Part shown: piece by piece, positions 25,559 through 34,045 of the stretch
Numbering within the stretch: the first letter of the stretch is position 1
Layout: each line of letters starts with the position of its first letter
Assembly (NCBI RefSeq): GCF_004336805.1
Contig: NZ_SJXM01000001.1
Location: 62,001 to 126,000 of the forward strand
Reading direction: 5' to 3'
DNA length: 64,000 nucleotides
Origin: Aeromicrobium sp. IC_218
GTDB taxonomy: Bacteria > Actinomycetota > Actinomycetes > Propionibacteriales > Nocardioidaceae
Translations under genes and position numbers: made by a program
Notes under the pieces: generated by a model
Told to the model about the DNA's origin: nothing
Seen by the model: only the letters and a program-made list of their open reading frames with translations
Databases searched by the model: none

Positions 25559-26221
25559 GTGATGTCCTCGCTCCTGACCGAAGCCGCCCCCGGCGCCCCC
25601 ACCGACGGCCTGGCCGGGTGGGTCGTCGACCTCATGGACGCCCTCGGCCCGCTGGGCGCCGCGATCGCGGTGGGCATGGACAACGTCTTCCCGCCGATCC
25701 CGAGCGAGATCATCCTGCCGCTGGCCGGCTTCGCCGCCGCGCAGGGCACGTTCAGCCTCACCGCCGCCCTGGTGGCGACGACGCTCGGCTCGGTCGTGGG
25801 TGCGCTGCTGCTCTACGGCTTCGGCCGGCTGTTCGGCCGCGACCGGGCGGTGTGGGTGTTCGAGCACGTCCCGCTGCTGAAGATCGAGGACCTCGAGCGC
25901 ACCGAGGCGTGGTTCGCCAAGCACGGCTACAAGGCGATCTTCTTCGGCCGCATGGTGCCGATCTTCCGCAGCCTCATCTCGCTCCCGGCCGGCGTGGAGA
26001 AGATGAACGTCGGCCTGTTCCTGCTGTTCACGACCGCGGGCAGCTTCCTGTGGAACGCGATCTTCGTGATCGCCGGGTACCGGCTCGGCGCGAACTGGAC
26101 CGAGGTCGAGCCGTACGCCGACACCTTCCAGAAGCTGGTCATCCTCGCCGTGGTCCTGGTGATCGCCGTGTTCGTGGTCGTCCGCGTGCGGCAGCTGCCC
26201 CGCTTCCACCGCGAGAAGTAG
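25559..26221 (+). CDS. DedA family membrane protein
   Basis: 220 residues. DedA/VTT domain: DNVFPPIPSEIILPLAGFAA near the N-terminus, then the GRLFGR linker, FAKHGYKAIFFGRMVPIFRS, SLPAGVEKMN and a late helix VILAVVLVIAVFVVVRV. DedA proteins are proton-dependent membrane proteins; some act as undecaprenyl-phosphate or phospholipid flippases and affect envelope homeostasis. GTG at 25559 follows TAGTCT by 6 nt; an ATG follows directly at 25562. Confidence 0.93.
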   Translation: MMSSLLTEAAPGAPTDGLAGWVVDLMDALGPLGAAIAVGMDNVFPPIPSEIILPLAGFAAAQGTFSLTAALVATTLGSVVGALLLYGFGRLFGRDRAVWVFEHVPLLKIEDLERTEAWFAKHGYKAIFFGRMVPIFRSLISLPAGVEKMNVGLFLLFTTAGSFLWNAIFVIAGYRLGANWTEVEPYADTFQKLVILAVVLVIAVFVVVRVRQLPRFHREK

Positions 26222-26276
26222 GTCCCACGCAGCGAGATCCCTGGACCCTGTCGGTGCCGAGGCGCACGATGGCTCC

Positions 26277-26945
26277 ATGACCACGCTCACGACCGCCCAG
26301 GTAGCCGCCGGTGTCGACACCCGGCACTGGACCGTCCAGGACGGCACGCTCGTCGCCAGCGTCGCCACCTCCGACTTCGCCCACGGGCTGGAGCTGGTGA
26401 CCCTCGTCGGCGACCTGGCCGAGGCGGCGAACCACCACCCGGACGTCGACCTGCGCTACTCCGCGGTGCGGTTCCGGCTGGTCTCGCACGACGCCGGCAC
26501 GCTGACCGAGCGCGACGTACGGCTCGCCCAGCGCATCAGCGAGCTGCTCGACGACATGGAGCTGGAGACCACCGAGCGGCCCGCGCAGACCGTCCAGCTG
26601 GCCATCGACACCCGCGACGCCGCCCGCATCCGGCCGTTCTGGGCTGCCGTGCTCGGCTACGAGGAGCGCCGGCGCGGCGACGCGATCGACCTGGTCGACC
26701 CCACCGGGGTCGGGCCCACCCTGTGGTTCCAGCCCATGGACGAGCCGCGCACCCAGCGCAACCGGCTGCACCTGGACGTCTGGGTGCCGGCCAGCCGGGC
26801 CGACGAGCGCGTGTCGGCGGCGCTGGCCACCGGCGGGCACCTCGAGACGTCCGAGCACGCGCCGAGCTGGTGGGTGCTCGCCGACGCCGAGGGCAACGAG
26901 GCCTGCGTCTGCACCTGGCAGGACGAGGGCGACGACGAAGTGTGA
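26277..26945 (+). CDS. Pterin-4a-carbinolamine dehydratase / VOC domain fusion
   Basis: 222 residues with two domains. Residues about 1-97 are a pterin-4a-carbinolamine dehydratase-like domain with its active-site motif EAANHHPDVDLRYSAVRFRL and the final helix TERDVRLAQRISELLDDM. Residues about 105-217 are a vicinal-oxygen-chelate (glyoxalase/bleomycin resistance) domain: AIDTRDAARIRPFWAAVLGY, NRLHLDVWV, WWVLADAEGNEACVC. The first domain normally recycles tetrahydrobiopterin or assists molybdopterin-type cofactors. No aromatic amino acid hydroxylase is near. ATG at 26277 follows CACGAT by 6 nt. This fusion is known in actinobacteria; its reaction is not established. Confidence 0.85.
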   Translation: MTTLTTAQVAAGVDTRHWTVQDGTLVASVATSDFAHGLELVTLVGDLAEAANHHPDVDLRYSAVRFRLVSHDAGTLTERDVRLAQRISELLDDMELETTERPAQTVQLAIDTRDAARIRPFWAAVLGYEERRRGDAIDLVDPTGVGPTLWFQPMDEPRTQRNRLHLDVWVPASRADERVSAALATGGHLETSEHAPSWWVLADAEGNEACVCTWQDEGDDEV

Positions 26946-26975
26946 GGTCGGGCCCGGCGACCTAGCGTGGGGAGC

Positions 26976-27059
26976 ATGAGCGAGCGAAGCGAGCGACCCA
27001 TCAGGACTCTCAGCGGCGGACGTCCGTACCGTGCGATCTTCACGGAGGTCGGCCGATGA
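26976..27059 (+). CDS. Short leader ORF (27 aa) coupled to gabD
   Basis: An ATG at 26976 lies 7 nt after TAGCGT (26963-26968), exactly the leaderless spacing of other genes here. The frame runs 27 codons (peptide starting MSERSERPIR, ending FTEVGR) and its TGA overlaps the gabD ATG as ATGA (27056-27059). The first codons resemble the start of GabD (MSEKSEQ), suggesting a duplicated start region. Transcription from this -10 box would have to pass through this ORF to reach gabD, so it is probably translated and couples gabD expression. The peptide matches nothing I recognise. Confidence 0.55.
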   Translation: MSERSERPIRTLSGGRPYRAIFTEVGR

Positions 27060-28519
27060 GCGAGAAGAGCGAGCAGAGCGTCGTCGAGTCCGTGAAGCCC
27101 CAGCTGTTCATCGGGGGTGAGTGGCGCGCCGCCGAGGGCGGTGGCACCTTCGCCGTCGAGGACCCGTCCACGGGCGAGACGCTCGTCGAGGTCGCCGACG
27201 CCACGCCCGCCGACGGCAAGGCGGCCATCGACGCCGCCGTCGCCGCGCAGAAGGAGTGGGCGGCCTCCGCCCCGCGCGACCGTGGCGAGATCCTGCGCAA
27301 GGCGTTCGAGCTGATCGTCGAGCGCACCGACGAGATCGCCATGCTGATGACGCTCGAGATGGGCAAGCCGCTCAGCGAGAGCAAGGCCGAGATCGCGTAC
27401 GGCGCGGAGTTCTTCCGCTGGTTCTCCGAGGAGGCCGTCCGCGTCGCCGGCCGCTACTCGGTCGCCCCGAACGGCGCGACCCGCCTGCTCACGCTCAAGC
27501 AGCCGGTGGGCCCGTGCCTCATGATCACGCCCTGGAACTTCCCGCTGGCGATGGGCACCCGCAAGATCGGCCCGGCCATCGCCGCGGGCTGCACCATGGT
27601 CATCAAGCCGGCCAGCCTGACGCCGCTCACGATGCTCTACCTCGCCGACCTGCTCACCGAGGCGGGCCTGCCGAAGGGTGTCCTCAACGTCGTGACCACG
27701 AAGTCGACCGGCGACGTCATGGAGCCGATCATCCGCGACCCGCGCCTGCGCAAGCTGACCTTCACCGGCTCGACCGAGGTCGGACGCTCGCTGGTCGAGC
27801 AGAGCGCCGAGGGCCTGCTGCGCGTCTCCATGGAGCTGGGCGGCAACGCGCCGTTCCTGGTGTTCGGCGACGCCGACCTCGACAAGGCGGTCGACGGCGC
27901 GATGCTGGCCAAGATGCGCAACATCGGCGAGGCCTGCACGGCTGCGAACCGGTTCATCGTCCACGAGTCCGTCGCCGAGGAGTTCAGCCGTCGCCTGGCC
28001 GAGCGGATGGAGGGGCTGTCGGTCGGTCGCGGCACCGAGGACGGCATCGACGTCGGCCCCTTGGTCGAGGGCAAGCAGCGCGACAAGGTCGCCGAGCTCG
28101 TCGACGACGCCGTCGCCCAGGGCGCGCGAGCCCTCACCGGCGGCAAGGCGGTCGACGGCGCGGGCTACTTCTACGAGCCCACCGTGCTCGTCGACGTCCC
28201 GACCGAGGCCCGGGTCTTCCGTGAGGAGATCTTCGGTCCGGTCGCGCCGGTCTTCACCTTCCGCGAGGACGAGGAGGCGATCGCGATGGCCAACGACACC
28301 GAGTTCGGCCTGGTCGCCTACGCCTTCACCCAGGACTACCAGCGCGCCATCCGGGTCTACGAGGGGCTGGAGACCGGCATGGTCGGCATGAACCAGGGCA
28401 TCGTGTCGAACCCGGCCGCGCCGTTCGGCGGCGTCAAGGCGTCCGGCTTCGGCCGGGAGGGCGGCACCGAGGGCATCGAGGAGTACCTCGAGACCAAGTA
28501 CGTCGGCCTGGCCCTCTAG
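27056..28519 (+). CDS. gabD: NAD(P)-dependent succinate-semialdehyde dehydrogenase
   Basis: 487 residues. Aldehyde dehydrogenase fold: cofactor site ITPWNFPLAMGTRKIGPAIA, VIKPASLTPLTML, LTFTGSTEVGRSL, catalytic Glu in MELGGNAPFLVF and catalytic Cys in GEACTAANRF; ending PFGGVKASGFGREGG. The pattern (TPWNFP, TAANRF, GREGGTEGIEEY) is that of GabD-type succinate-semialdehyde dehydrogenases, which feed succinate into the TCA cycle. No gabT lies beside it. Translation start at 27056 overlaps the stop of a short leader ORF. Followed by a long perfect hairpin. Confidence 0.9.
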   Translation: MSEKSEQSVVESVKPQLFIGGEWRAAEGGGTFAVEDPSTGETLVEVADATPADGKAAIDAAVAAQKEWAASAPRDRGEILRKAFELIVERTDEIAMLMTLEMGKPLSESKAEIAYGAEFFRWFSEEAVRVAGRYSVAPNGATRLLTLKQPVGPCLMITPWNFPLAMGTRKIGPAIAAGCTMVIKPASLTPLTMLYLADLLTEAGLPKGVLNVVTTKSTGDVMEPIIRDPRLRKLTFTGSTEVGRSLVEQSAEGLLRVSMELGGNAPFLVFGDADLDKAVDGAMLAKMRNIGEACTAANRFIVHESVAEEFSRRLAERMEGLSVGRGTEDGIDVGPLVEGKQRDKVAELVDDAVAQGARALTGGKAVDGAGYFYEPTVLVDVPTEARVFREEIFGPVAPVFTFREDEEAIAMANDTEFGLVAYAFTQDYQRAIRVYEGLETGMVGMNQGIVSNPAAPFGGVKASGFGREGGTEGIEEYLETKYVGLAL

Positions 28520-28538
28520 CGCCTCCGGCGCGAAATGT

Positions 28539-28581
28539 GCAGAAAAGGACCACGATCGGCGTGATCGTGGTCCTTTTCTGC
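28539..28581. terminator. Bidirectional terminator between gabD and NYN gene
   Basis: A perfect 19-bp stem (arm begins GCAGAAAAGGACCACGATC, with inverse at 28563-28581) and a 5-nt loop GGCGT. Each arm has an A4/T4 run, giving a U-rich 3' side in both directions. Imperfect pairing extends outward to about 28530-28592 (ATGTG/CACAT). Between convergent genes. Confidence 0.85.
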
Positions 28582-28616
28582 CCACATCTCGGCGGAGCCG
28601 AACCGGGGTGAGCCCC

Positions 28617-29180
28617 TCAGAGGAAGTCGAGCGGGTCGAACTGGTCGATCGGGATGACCCGCAGGCGCGGCAGGACGACGTTGAACGCCTCGACGTCGTG
28701 CTCGAGGTCGAGCAGCTCCAGGCCGCGGTGCTCCAACGCGTGGAAGCCGCTGTTGCGGAACTCCTCGAAGCCCATGACGCCGACGCGGCGGTCGCCGTCG
28801 ACCAGCGTCTCGATCTGGGGCAGGAAGTCGCCGTCGTTGCTGGCCAGCATGACGTCGTCGCCGCGCTGGGCGATGGCCTCCAGCGTGCGCTGGATGGCCA
28901 TGTCGACGACCTTGTCGTCCGGGCCGCCGGACAGCGGCACCGGCCGGTAGCCGATCGCGATGAGCGCCTGGACGAACGGCATCGGCAGCTCGCCGTTGAC
29001 GGCCAGGAAGAACAGGCCCTTGACCGGCTGGTCCCAGTGCTTCTCGGCGAAGCGCAGCAGGCGGTCCCAGCGCGGGCGCTCCTGCGGCTGCGGGCGGCGG
29101 CCGAAGATCGACTGACCGAGGGTCGCGTCGATGTTCTCGCCGTCGACGAGCAGGTAGGTCACGGTGCCGTCGTCGTCCAT
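28617..29180 (-). CDS. NYN domain (PIN-like) nuclease family protein
   Basis: 187 residues. NYN/LabA-type PIN-like fold with the acidic metal-binding residues in LLVDGENIDATLG (N-terminus), GGPDDKVVDMAIQRTL and MLASNDGDFLPQIETL. Such proteins are thought to be RNases. ATG at 29180 follows TAGGCT by 6 nt, so it has its own leaderless promoter although it lies 16 bp from the ABC exporter gene. RNA target unknown. Confidence 0.88.
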   Translation of the reverse strand: MDDDGTVTYLLVDGENIDATLGQSIFGRRPQPQERPRWDRLLRFAEKHWDQPVKGLFFLAVNGELPMPFVQALIAIGYRPVPLSGGPDDKVVDMAIQRTLEAIAQRGDDVMLASNDGDFLPQIETLVDGDRRVGVMGFEEFRNSGFHALEHRGLELLDLEHDVEAFNVVLPRLRVIPIDQFDPLDFL

Positions 29181-29196
29181 GCCCGCAGCCTACGGC

Positions 29197-31152
29197 TCAG
29201 AGCGGGACGTCGGCGCGACGCCCGGCCGAGGGCGTGGGCTTCGTGAGCTGCTCGCGGTAGAGCCGCGCGTACAGGCCCTCCTCGTTCTCGAGCAGGTCGT
29301 CGTGCGTGCCGGCCTCGACCAGGTGCCCGTCCTCGAGCCCGTAGATGACGTCCGCCTTGCGGATCGTCGAGAGCCGGTGGGCGATGGCGATGGTCGTGCG
29401 CTCGTGGGTGGCGCGCTCGAGCGCCTCCTGGACGAGCCGCTCGGTCTCGGTGTCGAGCGCGCTCGTGGCCTCGTCGAGGATGAGGATGCACGGGTCCTTG
29501 AGCAGCACGCGGGCGATGGCCAGGCGCTGCTTCTCGCCGCCGGACAGCCGGTAGCCGCGCTCGCCGGTGACCGTCTCGTAGCCCTCGGGGAAGCTCATGA
29601 TCCGGTCGTGAATGTTGGCGTCGCGCGCCGCCTGCTCGATCTCCGCGGCGCTCGCGCCGGGCTTGGCGTAGGCGATGTTCTCGCGGATCGTGCCGTGGAA
29701 CAGGTACGGCTCCTGCGTCACCATGCCGACCGTGTCGGCCAGCGACGACAGCGTCAGGTCGCGCACGTCGTGCCCGTCGATGAGCACCTGGCCCTCGGTG
29801 ACGTCGTAGAAGCGCGGCACGAGGTAGGACGCCGTGGTCTTGCCCGAGCCGGACGGGCCGACGAGCGCGGCCAGCTGGCCCGGCTCGACGACGAGCGACA
29901 CGTGGCGCAACGCCCAGCCCGAGCCCTGGACGGCGTCGGGGTCCTCGATGCGGTCCTGCGGGGCCGCGTCCTCGAACCGGGCCCGGCGGGCGGAGCCGGT
30001 GAGCTCGCGCGGCTCGGGGTAGCGGAACGAGACGTCACGCAGCTCGACCCGCCCGCGCAGCGTGGCCGGGTCGAGGGCGACGGCGCCTGGCCGCTCGGTG
30101 ATCGAGGGGTCCAGGTCGAGGTACTCGAAGATGCGGCGGAACAGCGCCAGCGACGTCTGGACGTCCAGCGTGACGCGCATGAGCTGCAGCAGCGGCATCT
30201 GCAGGCGCGACTGCAGCGTGGTGAACGCCACCAGGGTGCCGGCGGTCAGCGCGTCCTCGCCGCCGGGCAGGCGGCCGGTGATGAGCAGGCCGGCGACCAG
30301 GTAGATGAGGGCCGGGGTGATGGCGAAGAAGGTCTGCACCGTCGCGAAGAACGTCCGGCCGGTCATGGCCTGCTCGACCTGCAGACGGGTCTGCTCGCGG
30401 TTGGCGGCGCGGTAGCGCTCGACCTCGGAGTCGGCGCGGTTGAACACCTTCGACAGCAGGATGCCCGAGACGCTCAGCGCCTCCTCGGTGATCGCGGTCA
30501 TCTCCGACAGCGACTCCTGCGTCTTGCGGGCCAGCCGCTGGCGGCGCCGGCCGACCTGCAGCTGGATCCAGACGAACAGCGGCATCAGCACCAGCGTCAG
30601 CAGCGTGAGCTGCCACGACAGCAGCAGCATCGAGACGACGGCGGCGACGACGGTGACCGAGTTCTGCACGATCGTCGTGGCGGTGTCGGTGAGCACGGTG
30701 CGCACGCCGGCGACGTCGTTGGCCAGCCGCGACTGGATGGCGCCGGTCTTGGTGGCGGTGAAGAACGCCAGCTCCATCTTCTGCAGGTGGGCGAACAGGT
30801 CGCCGCGCAGGTCGGCCATGGCCGAGTTGCCGATGGTGGACGTCAGCCAGTTCTGCCCGATGCCGATGAGCGCGGTCACCACGGGGATGACGCACATGGC
30901 GGCCACGAGCAGGCCGAGCAGGTGCAGGTGCGGCCCGCCGCCGTCGAGCGGGAACAGGGCGTCGTCGAAGATGGCCCGGGTCAGGAACGGCACGAGCGAC
31001 GTGAGCGCCGCCGCGACCACCACGGCGACGAGCACGAGGCCGATGCGGCCACGGTAGGGCCGCAGCAGGCGGGCGATGCGCGGGACGACCGGCTCGTCGC
31101 CGCGCAGGTCGTCCTTCGTCAGGTGGGTGACGACGGGGCTCGGTCGGGGCAT
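29197..31152 (-). CDS. ABC exporter, fused membrane and ATPase domains
   Basis: 651 residues. Six-helix ABC membrane domain in the N-terminal half (IGLVLVAVVVAAALTSLVPF, VRTVLTDTATTIVQNSVTVV, coupling-helix region TGAIQSRLANDVAG), and a C-terminal ATPase with Walker A VGPSGSGKTT, Q-loop GMVTQEPYLFHGTIRENI, signature LSGGEKQRLAIARVLL, Walker B CILILDEATSALDTETE and IAHRLSTIRKAD. Between them is an insertion of about 35 residues after SFRYPEPRE. It is an MsbA/LmrA-like half-exporter that should act as a homodimer; substrate unknown. The start overlaps the stop of the YscW-like gene by 1 nt (TGATG). Confidence 0.93.
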   Translation of the reverse strand: MPRPSPVVTHLTKDDLRGDEPVVPRIARLLRPYRGRIGLVLVAVVVAAALTSLVPFLTRAIFDDALFPLDGGGPHLHLLGLLVAAMCVIPVVTALIGIGQNWLTSTIGNSAMADLRGDLFAHLQKMELAFFTATKTGAIQSRLANDVAGVRTVLTDTATTIVQNSVTVVAAVVSMLLLSWQLTLLTLVLMPLFVWIQLQVGRRRQRLARKTQESLSEMTAITEEALSVSGILLSKVFNRADSEVERYRAANREQTRLQVEQAMTGRTFFATVQTFFAITPALIYLVAGLLITGRLPGGEDALTAGTLVAFTTLQSRLQMPLLQLMRVTLDVQTSLALFRRIFEYLDLDPSITERPGAVALDPATLRGRVELRDVSFRYPEPRELTGSARRARFEDAAPQDRIEDPDAVQGSGWALRHVSLVVEPGQLAALVGPSGSGKTTASYLVPRFYDVTEGQVLIDGHDVRDLTLSSLADTVGMVTQEPYLFHGTIRENIAYAKPGASAAEIEQAARDANIHDRIMSFPEGYETVTGERGYRLSGGEKQRLAIARVLLKDPCILILDEATSALDTETERLVQEALERATHERTTIAIAHRLSTIRKADVIYGLEDGHLVEAGTHDDLLENEEGLYARLYREQLTKPTPSAGRRADVPL

Positions 31153-31484
31153 CAGTCTCCGGCGCCGTCGACCCGGGTGAGCACGAGCTCGCTCTCGTCG
31201 TCGCGGACCTTCTTGAGCTCGACGGTGCCCCACACGCCGACGGTGCTGTTCAGCTTGCCCCACAGGAACAGGCGCTGGGGGTTGCGGACGTCGGCGACGT
31301 CGACCTGGAGGGTGACCTCGACCGGCGTCGACGTGGTCTCGACGCTGGTGGCGGCGAGCACCTCGCTCTTGGAGTCGACGAGCTTGACGGTCACGACGGC
31401 GCCGCCACCGAGACCGACCCGCTCGGGGATCGTCACCGTGACGGGGACGGCGAGGACGGAGGGGCGCGTGGGGTCGTTGGTCAC
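31152..31484 (-). CDS. YbaY/YscW-like small β-sandwich protein
   Basis: 110 residues, mostly β-strand. VPVTVTIPERVGLGGGAVVT and VTVKLVDSKSEVLAATSVE resemble the YbaY/YscW lipoprotein-type domain, but there is no signal peptide or lipobox, so it looks cytoplasmic. GTG at 31484 follows TACGAT by 6 nt (leaderless). It is the first gene of an operon with the ABC exporter, coupled by overlapping stop and start, so it may serve that transporter. Family call is tentative. Confidence 0.55.
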   Translation of the reverse strand: MTNDPTRPSVLAVPVTVTIPERVGLGGGAVVTVKLVDSKSEVLAATSVETTSTPVEVTLQVDVADVRNPQRLFLWGKLNSTVGVWGTVELKKVRDDESELVLTRVDGAGD

Positions 31485-31570
31485 GTCCCGATCGTAGTGC
31501 GGCCCTGCACGCCGTGCCTGGCTAGACTGCCGGGCACACCCGGTGGCAGCGGGTGGGAAGGAAGTCTCGG

Positions 31571-33940
31571 GTGGCCGTCTCGGAGTCGGTGCGACGCGGC
31601 CTGCTCGTGCGCCCGCACCTCCTCGCCGCCCTCGACGGCCCCGCCCCTCTCGTGCTCGTGCAGGCGCCCGCCGGCAGCGGCAAGAGCGTCCTGCTGCGCC
31701 AGCACGCCGAGCACGCCCCCGGCACGGTGCTCGTCGCCCAGGACGCCGACGCGCACGAGGTCGCGGCCGCCCTGGAGCAGGCGCTCGGGTCCGGGTCGCC
31801 GCTCGTCCTGGACGCCGCCGACCGCCACGCCGACCACGTCGTGCGTCCGCTCGTCGACGCGGTGGCCGAGGGGCGGCTGCCGCACCTGGTGCTCGCCGCC
31901 CGCAGCTGGCCGCCGCCGGTCCGCGACGCGCAGGGGCGCGTCCCGGTCGCGGTGGTCGAGCACGCCGACCTGGCGCTGTCGGCGGACGAGATCCGCCGGC
32001 TGGTCGTCGGGCTCGGCGGCGAGATGACTCCCGCCCAGGCCGCCGACGTGGTGCGCCAGACCGACGGCGTGCCCGCGCTCGTCGCGCTGGGACTCGTCCA
32101 CGGACGCCCCGCGTGGTGGTCGCCGGCCGCGCTCCGCGAGGCGATCACGGTGCGCGCGCGCCGGCTCGTCCCGGCCGACCTGCGCCGGCACGTCGTCCTC
32201 CTGCCCCTGCTGCACGTGTACTCGGGGACGGCGGTCCGTGGGCTCGCCGGCGCGGACGGCGACCGGCTGCTGGCCCTGCTCGACCGGCTGGGCGTCGGCC
32301 CGCGCGACTGGCGGGGCCGGGCGCCCTGGCACTCCGTGCACGCCGACCTGGCCCGTGGGCTCGGCATCTCGCCGCGCGAGGTCGAGGAGACCGAGCCGGT
32401 CGCCATGGAGGGCGTCGTCCGGGCCCTGCACGCGCAGGGAGCCGTGCTCGACGCGGTGCGCCAGGGCGTCCGGTCACGGTCCTGGGTCGCGGTCGCGGAC
32501 GTGCTCGAACAGGAGTGGCCCACGGTGCTCCTGGAGGAGTCGTCGCTGCTGCAGACGGCGATGGCCGCCCTGCCGCACGCGGTCGTCCGCTGGCACGCCG
32601 AGCTCGACGCGCTGGCTCGCGCCCTGCGCGGGGAGCTGGTCGAGCCCGGGCCGCGCGGGGTCGCGCCACCCCGGCTCGCCCTGCTGACGGTGGTCGCGAT
32701 GTCGGCCAACCGGCACGCCGGACGCCTCGAGGAGGCGCTGGCCCAGGCCGCGCACGCCGAGTCCGTCGCCCGCGACCTCGTCGACGGGCGCCCCGGAACG
32801 TCGCGCACGGTGCCGTGGGAGCAGAGCCTCGCCGTGGTGCACGCCGGGCTCACGCGGTTCATGGCCGACGACCTGCGCGTCGCGGTGCGCGACTTCAGCA
32901 CCGGGCTCCACGCCGAGCCGGGCCGTGGCCCGGCGGTGGCGGCGGACGCGAGCGCCAAGCTGGGCCTGGCCTACGCGATGCAGGGCGACCTGCGCGAGGC
33001 CCGCCGCGTGCGGACGGAGCAGCCCGGTGCCGGGGCCCGGGACGCCTGGATGTCCGAGCACGTCCGGACCGACGAGCGCGTCGTCGACGCCTTCCTGGCC
33101 CTGGAGTCGCTCGACCGCGCCGGCGCGCAGGCCGCGCTGTCGGCGATCGCGCTGCCCAGCCGCGAGCACGAGCTGTGGTTCGTGGTCGCGCTCCTGCGCG
33201 TCCGGCTCGCCCGGCTGTGGGGCGGCTCGGCGGACGCGCTCGAGGCGCTGCGGCTCGCCGTGGCCACCCACGTCCCGAGGGACGCCCGCTGGCTCACCCA
33301 CCACGTCGCCGTCGCGGCGGAGGCCGAGGCGAACCTGTCCGTGGGACGCGGGACCCGCGCGGCCGCGCTGCTGGCGCGCAGCCCGTCCCCGCACCCGCTC
33401 GTCGAGCTGGCCCGCGGACGCATGCACCTGCTGGCCGGCGACCCCCGCCTCGCCTCGGTGAGCCTGGCCCGGTGCGAGGGGCCGCACGCCTACCGCCGGG
33501 TCCGGGTCGAGGCGATGGTGCTGCGCGCCCGCGCCAGCCACGAGGCGGGCGACGAGGCGCTCGCCCGCGACCTGCTCGGGCGCGCCCTGGTCCAGGCCGA
33601 GGCCGGCGGCGTGCTGAGCCCCTTCGCGGCGCTGGGCGAGCGGGACGCCCCGTGGCTGCGCTCCGTGCCGGGCCTGGCACCGGTGCTGGACGCCCTCGAC
33701 GCGGCCGCGGTGCCCGCGGTGGACGCCGTGCCGGTGCAGGTCGTGCCGCTGAACCCGCGTGAGCAGGAGGTGCTGGAGCTGATCGCGGCCGGCCTCGGCG
33801 TCGACCAGGTCGCCGAGCGGCTCGTCCTGTCGCGCAACACGGTGAAGACGCACCTGCGCCGGCTCTACCGGACGCTCGGCGTCACGTCGTGGAGCGACGC
33901 CGTCGCGCGCGGCCACGAGCTCGGTCTGCTCGACGACTGA
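31571..33940 (+). CDS. Large ATP-dependent LuxR family regulator (LAL/MalT type)
   Basis: 789 residues. P-loop at the N-terminus (VLVQAPAGSGKSVLLRQ, about residue 30) with a Walker-B-like strand SPLVLDAADRH, a long helical, TPR-like middle, and a C-terminal LuxR helix-turn-helix (about residues 724-789: LNPREQEVLELIAAGLGV, AERLVLSRNTVKTHLRRLYR). This is the STAND/MalT layout: ATP and an inducer activate DNA binding. GTG at 31571 is preferred because GGAAGGA lies before it; a GTG at 31553 is also in frame. TAGACT (31523-31528) is the likely -10. It lies directly upstream of the giant surface protein gene, its most likely target. Confidence 0.9.
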   Translation: MAVSESVRRGLLVRPHLLAALDGPAPLVLVQAPAGSGKSVLLRQHAEHAPGTVLVAQDADAHEVAAALEQALGSGSPLVLDAADRHADHVVRPLVDAVAEGRLPHLVLAARSWPPPVRDAQGRVPVAVVEHADLALSADEIRRLVVGLGGEMTPAQAADVVRQTDGVPALVALGLVHGRPAWWSPAALREAITVRARRLVPADLRRHVVLLPLLHVYSGTAVRGLAGADGDRLLALLDRLGVGPRDWRGRAPWHSVHADLARGLGISPREVEETEPVAMEGVVRALHAQGAVLDAVRQGVRSRSWVAVADVLEQEWPTVLLEESSLLQTAMAALPHAVVRWHAELDALARALRGELVEPGPRGVAPPRLALLTVVAMSANRHAGRLEEALAQAAHAESVARDLVDGRPGTSRTVPWEQSLAVVHAGLTRFMADDLRVAVRDFSTGLHAEPGRGPAVAADASAKLGLAYAMQGDLREARRVRTEQPGAGARDAWMSEHVRTDERVVDAFLALESLDRAGAQAALSAIALPSREHELWFVVALLRVRLARLWGGSADALEALRLAVATHVPRDARWLTHHVAVAAEAEANLSVGRGTRAAALLARSPSPHPLVELARGRMHLLAGDPRLASVSLARCEGPHAYRRVRVEAMVLRARASHEAGDEALARDLLGRALVQAEAGGVLSPFAALGERDAPWLRSVPGLAPVLDALDAAAVPAVDAVPVQVVPLNPREQEVLELIAAGLGVDQVAERLVLSRNTVKTHLRRLYRTLGVTSWSDAVARGHELGLLDD

Positions 33941-33952
33941 ACCGGACGGACG

Positions 33953-33974
33953 GTTCACCCCGTCGTTCACCCCG
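33953..33974 (+). repeat. Tandem direct repeat before the surface protein gene
   Basis: GTTCACCCCG occurs twice (33953-33962 and 33965-33974), one helical turn apart, in the 105-bp gap between the LAL regulator and the surface protein gene. A tandem direct repeat is a plausible binding site for a MalT-type activator, whose sites are often direct repeats. Pattern only. Confidence 0.4.
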
Positions 33975-34045
33975 CGGAGCCTCCGCCCGCGGGCCCGGTG
34001 CTGCTTGGGTTCGGGAGCCTGCTGTCTCTTGAAAAACGGTTCCAC

